Part shown: positions 61,393 through 64,000 of the stretch, piece after piece
How positions within the stretch are numbered: the stretch's first letter is position 1
How the letters are laid out: each line of letters begins with the position of its first letter
Assembly (NCBI RefSeq): GCF_001493375.1
Contig: NZ_LN929838.1
Span: forward strand, 174,222-238,221
Length of the DNA stretch: 64,000 bases
DNA from: Streptomyces specialis
Lineage (GTDB): Bacteria; Actinomycetota; Actinomycetes; Streptomycetales; Streptomycetaceae
Reading direction: 5' to 3'
Made by a program: the position numbers and the translations under genes
The notes under the pieces: generated by a model
Told to the model about the DNA's origin: nothing
Databases searched by the model: none
The model's input: only the letters and a program-made list of their open reading frames with translations

Positions 61393-62075
61393 CGGGCCAC
61401 CGCCTTGTCCCGGCCGCGGAACGGCACGCCGAGGCGGGCGAGGTCGCCCGGGCTGGACTGGATGAGCAGGCGCAGCACGAGCACGGTCAGCAGACCTTCG
61501 CTGATCGCCAACGGGATCTGGGTGACGGCGAAGATGCCGCCGAACTTGGCCAGCGCGCCGGTGAATCCGCTGCTGGGGTCGGGGAAGGCGAGCGCGAGTT
61601 GGACGGTGGTGACGCAGTATGTGCTCAGGTCCGCGACGAACGCGCCGCAGAAGACCGCGACCATCAGCGGCGCTCCGGCCCGCAGGCCGAGGCGGTAGGC
61701 GCCGTAGCCGGCCCAGGGCCCGAGGATCGCCATGGAGAAGGCGTTGGCGCCGAGTGTGGTCAGCCCGCCGTGCGCGAGCAACAGGGCCTGGAAGAGGAGG
61801 GTGATGGTGCCGAGGACGGCCATCACCGGTGGTCTGAAGAGGATCGCGCCCAGCCCGGTTCCGGTGGGGTGGGAGCAACTGCCCGTGACCGAGGGGATTT
61901 TCAGGGCGGACAGTACGAAGGTGAAGGCTCCGGAGGCACCGAGGAGCAGGGGCGCCTCCGGATTGCGTCTCACCTCACGGGTCAGGACGCGGACGCCGTG
62001 GACGATGAAGGGGGCGGCGGCGGCGCTCCAGGCGACCGCGTGGACAGGGGGCAGATAGCCCTCGGCTATATGCAT
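61389..62075 (-). CDS. cbiM: cobalt ECF transporter substrate-capture protein CbiM
   Basis: A 228-residue seven-helix S component. The N-terminus [14 protein letters not shown] provides the Met1-His2 metal-binding site that is the CbiM/NikM hallmark, fixing the start at ATG 62075. Further landmarks are [20 protein letters not shown] and [19 protein letters not shown]. It is first in the cbiMNQO operon, preceded by a cobalamin riboswitch, so cobalt rather than nickel is the expected substrate. Confidence 0.9.
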   Translation of the reverse strand: MHIAEGYLPPVHAVAWSAAAAPFIVHGVRVLTREVRRNPEAPLLLGASGAFTFVLSALKIPSVTGSCSHPTGTGLGAILFRPPVMAVLGTITLLFQALLLAHGGLTTLGANAFSMAILGPWAGYGAYRLGLRAGAPLMVAVFCGAFVADLSTYCVTTVQLALAFPDPSSGFTGALAKFGGIFAVTQIPLAISEGLLTVLVLRLLIQSSPGDLARLGVPFRGRDKAVAR

Positions 62076-62114
62076 GACAGGGCAGACCTCTCCAGCACCT
62101 CGTGGATGGACAAC

Positions 62115-62285
62115 GCAGCCCTGGCCGGTCTCCTGGCTGACGGGTCGTGCCGCCCGGACTCCGCCTTCCCGGACCCGCGGGCATCCGCGGGGATCCAGTG
62201 GCTTCCCGGAGGAGTGGAGCCGGACTTCCCGATCACAGTGGCGAGGGCCGCACCGGTCTTCCACCGGCTTCCCGAACACCAAGGC
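62115..62285 (-). ncRNA. cobalamin (B12) riboswitch
   Basis: Reading leftwards, the leader of cbiM has GGTGTTCGGGAAGCCGGTG (from 62280), the core GCCACTGTGATCGGG (near 62245-62230) and the B12-box-like AGCCAGGAGACCGGCC (62138-62123), in the order and spacing of the cobalamin riboswitch. Bound B12 should repress the cobalt importer. The start codon of cbiM lies about 48 bases beyond the B12 box. Confidence 0.9.
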
Positions 62286-62476
62286 TCTGCGGACAGTACT
62301 GGCACCCGGGGTCCACGGCAAGGCGCGTCCCGGTTTCCGAGACCGGCGCCCCGAGGAACGGGAGGGGCGCCGTCCGCCGGAGGGTGCGGCGCGCGGCGCC
62401 CCTGGTGCGGGCACCGCGAGGGGGCGAACTGCCGGGCCCGGCCCAGGGGTTCACCCCTCCGGCGCGGGCGTCGGCC

Positions 62477-62794
62477 TCACCGCATCCGCTCCCCCACCAC
62501 CGCCTCGACGTCGCCGTCGTCCGCCGTGAACTCCCGCACCGTCCAGACCCGTTCCGGGATCCGCGTCCCCGCGCGGGTGGTGTGGGCCGCGACCCCGAGC
62601 GCGGCGGCCCCGTCGGCCGAGACCACGACTTCGGCGTCGGCCGTCGTTCCGTCCGAGAAGCGCACCAGCAGCCCCATCGGCGCGGGCGCCGCGACGTAAC
62701 TCCCCGGGTCCGTCACCCCTTTCACCCGCACCCGGGCGCCCCGGAACAGATGCGTATGCCCGCACACTCCCGCGTACCGCCCGGTCCGGTCCAC
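62477..62794 (-). CDS. small protein of unknown function
   Basis: A 105-residue protein from GTG 62794 (GGAGG nearby). It contains RYAGVCGHTHLFRGARVRVK, PMGLLVRFSDGTTADAEVVV and RIPERVWTVREFTADDGDVE, suggesting a small beta-barrel. The Cys-Gly-His-Thr-His cluster could bind metal, which would fit its position between the P-type ATPase gene and the cobalt importer. No family recognised. Confidence 0.6.
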   Translation of the reverse strand: MDRTGRYAGVCGHTHLFRGARVRVKGVTDPGSYVAAPAPMGLLVRFSDGTTADAEVVVSADGAAALGVAAHTTRAGTRIPERVWTVREFTADDGDVEAVVGERMR

Positions 62795-62851
62795 GACACC
62801 ACCTCCGCCTCCCCTCACCCTCCGCCCGCTCCCCCGCGTCCGCACGCCGGA

Positions 62852-64000
62852 CTACTCCAGGGGCGGCCTGGGGGTTCCCCCGGCTCGGCGCGCGTCCCGG
62901 GCGGCGCGGTCCCATGCCGCGCGGCGCAGCAGGCGCAGGCCGTTGAGGCCGACGATGACGGTGGAGCCCTCGTGGCCGAGGACGCCGAGCGGCAGCGGGA
63001 GGTGTCCGGCGAGGTCCCAGACGACCAGGGCGGAGATGAACGTCCCGGCGATCACGAGGTTCTGGACCACCAGGCGGCGTGCGGCCCGGGAGAGGTTCAC
63101 CACGGTGGGGACGGCGGCGAGTTCGTCGCGGACGATGACGGCGTCGGCGGTCTCCAGGGCGAGGTCGGAGCCGGCGCGGCCCAGGGCGATGCCGGTGTGG
63201 GCGGCGGCCAGGGCGGGGGCGTCGTTGACGCCGTCACCGATGACCAGCACCTTGTGCCCGCGAGTCTCCAGGCGGCGTACGGCCTCGACCTTGTCCTGGG
63301 GCAGGAGGCCGGCGTGGACGTCGTCGCCGGGGATGCCGACGTCGGCGGCCAGCCGGGCGGCGGCGCGCGGGTTGTCGCCGGTCAGCAGCATCGGCGAACT
63401 GCCGGTCAGGGCGGTCAGGGCGGCGACCGTGGCGGCGGCGTCCGGGCGCAGCCGGTCGGCGATGCCCAGCACCCCGGCCGGAACGCCGTCGCGCAGGACC
63501 AGGACGGCGGTGCGTCCGCCGTTCTCCAGCCCGGCCACGACCTCCCCGGCGCGCGCCGGGACCGTGGTGTCGCCGTGGTCGAGGAGGCGGGCTGGGGTGC
63601 CGACCGCGATCGTGTGCCCGTCGACGGTGGCGGTGACGCCGACGCCGGGCGTGGAGGCGAAGTCCCGGGCGGCGGGGACGGCCAGGCGCCGGGTGCGGGC
63701 GGCGTCGACGACGGCGCGGGCCAGGGGGTGTTCGCTGGGGTGCTCGGCGGCGGCGGCGAGTGCCAGCAGCGTGTCCTCGCTCAGGCCGGAGCCGGGCAGG
63801 GGGCTGATGTCGGTGACGCGGGGGGTGCCCTCGGTGAGGGTGCCGGTCTTGTCGAGGGCGACCGCGTCGACCTGTCCGAGGCGTTCCATGGCGACGGCGG
63901 ACTTCACCAGCACGCCGTGACGTCCGGCGTTGGCGATCGCGGAGAGCAGGGGCGGCATCGTCGCGAGGACCACCGCGCACGGCGAGGCCACGATCATGAA
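62852..64000 (-). CDS. P1B-type metal-transporting ATPase, C-terminal part
   Basis: At least 382 residues of a heavy-metal P-type ATPase whose N-terminus lies beyond the window edge. It has the membrane metal site SPC, phosphorylation motif DKTGTLTEG, HP locus SEHPLARAV, nucleotide motif TGDNPRAAARLAAD and hinge GDGVNDAPALAAAH. A late-helix HEGST (LGHEGSTVIVGLN) is also present. SPC together with HEG(G/S)T is the P1B-4 signature, typical of Co2+/Fe2+ exporters (CtpD/CoaT). Being next to a cobalt importer, it may balance cobalt levels. Confidence 0.87.
   Translation of the reverse strand, partial: FMIVASPCAVVLATMPPLLSAIANAGRHGVLVKSAVAMERLGQVDAVALDKTGTLTEGTPRVTDISPLPGSGLSEDTLLALAAAAEHPSEHPLARAVVDAARTRRLAVPAARDFASTPGVGVTATVDGHTIAVGTPARLLDHGDTTVPARAGEVVAGLENGGRTAVLVLRDGVPAGVLGIADRLRPDAAATVAALTALTGSSPMLLTGDNPRAAARLAADVGIPGDDVHAGLLPQDKVEAVRRLETRGHKVLVIGDGVNDAPALAAAHTGIALGRAGSDLALETADAVIVRDELAAVPTVVNLSRAARRLVVQNLVIAGTFISALVVWDLAGHLPLPLGVLGHEGSTVIVGLNGLRLLRRAAWDRAARDARRAGGTPRPPLE

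Noticed and set aside
1..64000. CRISPR array, rRNA genes or prophage structural genes
   Set aside because: I looked for regularly spaced repeats, rRNA-like conserved stretches and capsid or tail genes and saw none.

Overview
The window is high-GC actinomycete DNA with strong G/C bias at third codon positions, many GTG starts and GTGA/ATGA gene overlaps. Gene content (DUF2637 remnant, Cmx-type exporter, AztABCD zinc uptake, Tap-like telomere protein remnant, kinases of the one- and two-domain Streptomyces type, NB-ARC/TPR proteins) points to Streptomyces or a close relative. The mass of truncated and frameshifted genes in the first 26 kb suggests a plastic, arm-like region of a linear chromosome.

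Layout. 1-9.6 kb: AlbA_2-domain protein running off the left edge, decayed DUF2637 gene, tRNA-Pro 3' end acting as an attachment remnant next to a dead integrase, a Cmx-type drug exporter, then a junkyard of gene fragments (IS481 transposases, quinone oxidoreductase, SpoIIE-type ATPase domain, TnsA-like endonuclease, solute-binding protein). Inside it is an apparently intact two-gene RiPP locus (60-residue precursor plus radical SAM/SPASM enzyme). 9.7-14.9 kb: zinc uptake cluster aztA / aztB-aztD-like-aztC / aztD around a perfect Zur-type box. 16.1-21.2 kb: three genes of unknown role, two large distantly paralogous proteins and an HEFMH zinc-protease-like protein. 21.5-26.5 kb: AraC-GyrI regulator, Tap-like pseudogene, MarR regulator with twin operators facing a haloalkane dehalogenase, more fragments.

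27.0-37.3 kb is the most interesting part: an NB-ARC/TPR (NLR-like) protein, a second P-loop ATPase with a membrane anchor, a degenerate nucleotide-cyclase-like protein, a small helical protein, a Crp/Fnr regulator and a 77-residue protein carry short repeated GPVVxxG / GTVxAVxxGD motifs at their ends. These resemble RHIM-like bacterial amyloid signalling (BASS) motifs, so I read the region as a candidate amyloid-wired NLR/effector immune or cell-death network.

38.5-47.7 kb: MarR regulator with amidohydrolase and DJ-1/PfpI enzyme, a secreted CBM32-PL7-GH16 polysaccharide-degrading fusion, a broken kinase/solute-binding-domain receptor, and an FHA protein. 48.3-56.4 kb: glyoxalase-like protein, then a GntR-associated catabolic and uptake cluster (deaminase-type amidohydrolase, two Fe(II)/2-oxoglutarate-type oxygenases, ABC transporter). 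56.5-64 kb: DinB-like protein, Ser/Thr kinase, B12-riboswitch-controlled CbiMNQO cobalt importer and a P1B-4-type metal ATPase running off the right edge.

Caution: at 29379-29441 and 58932-59035 (and more weakly at 47685-47800) the sequence contains near-exact Illumina Nextera adapter sequence, so contig joins there may be artificial and gene adjacency across them should not be trusted.
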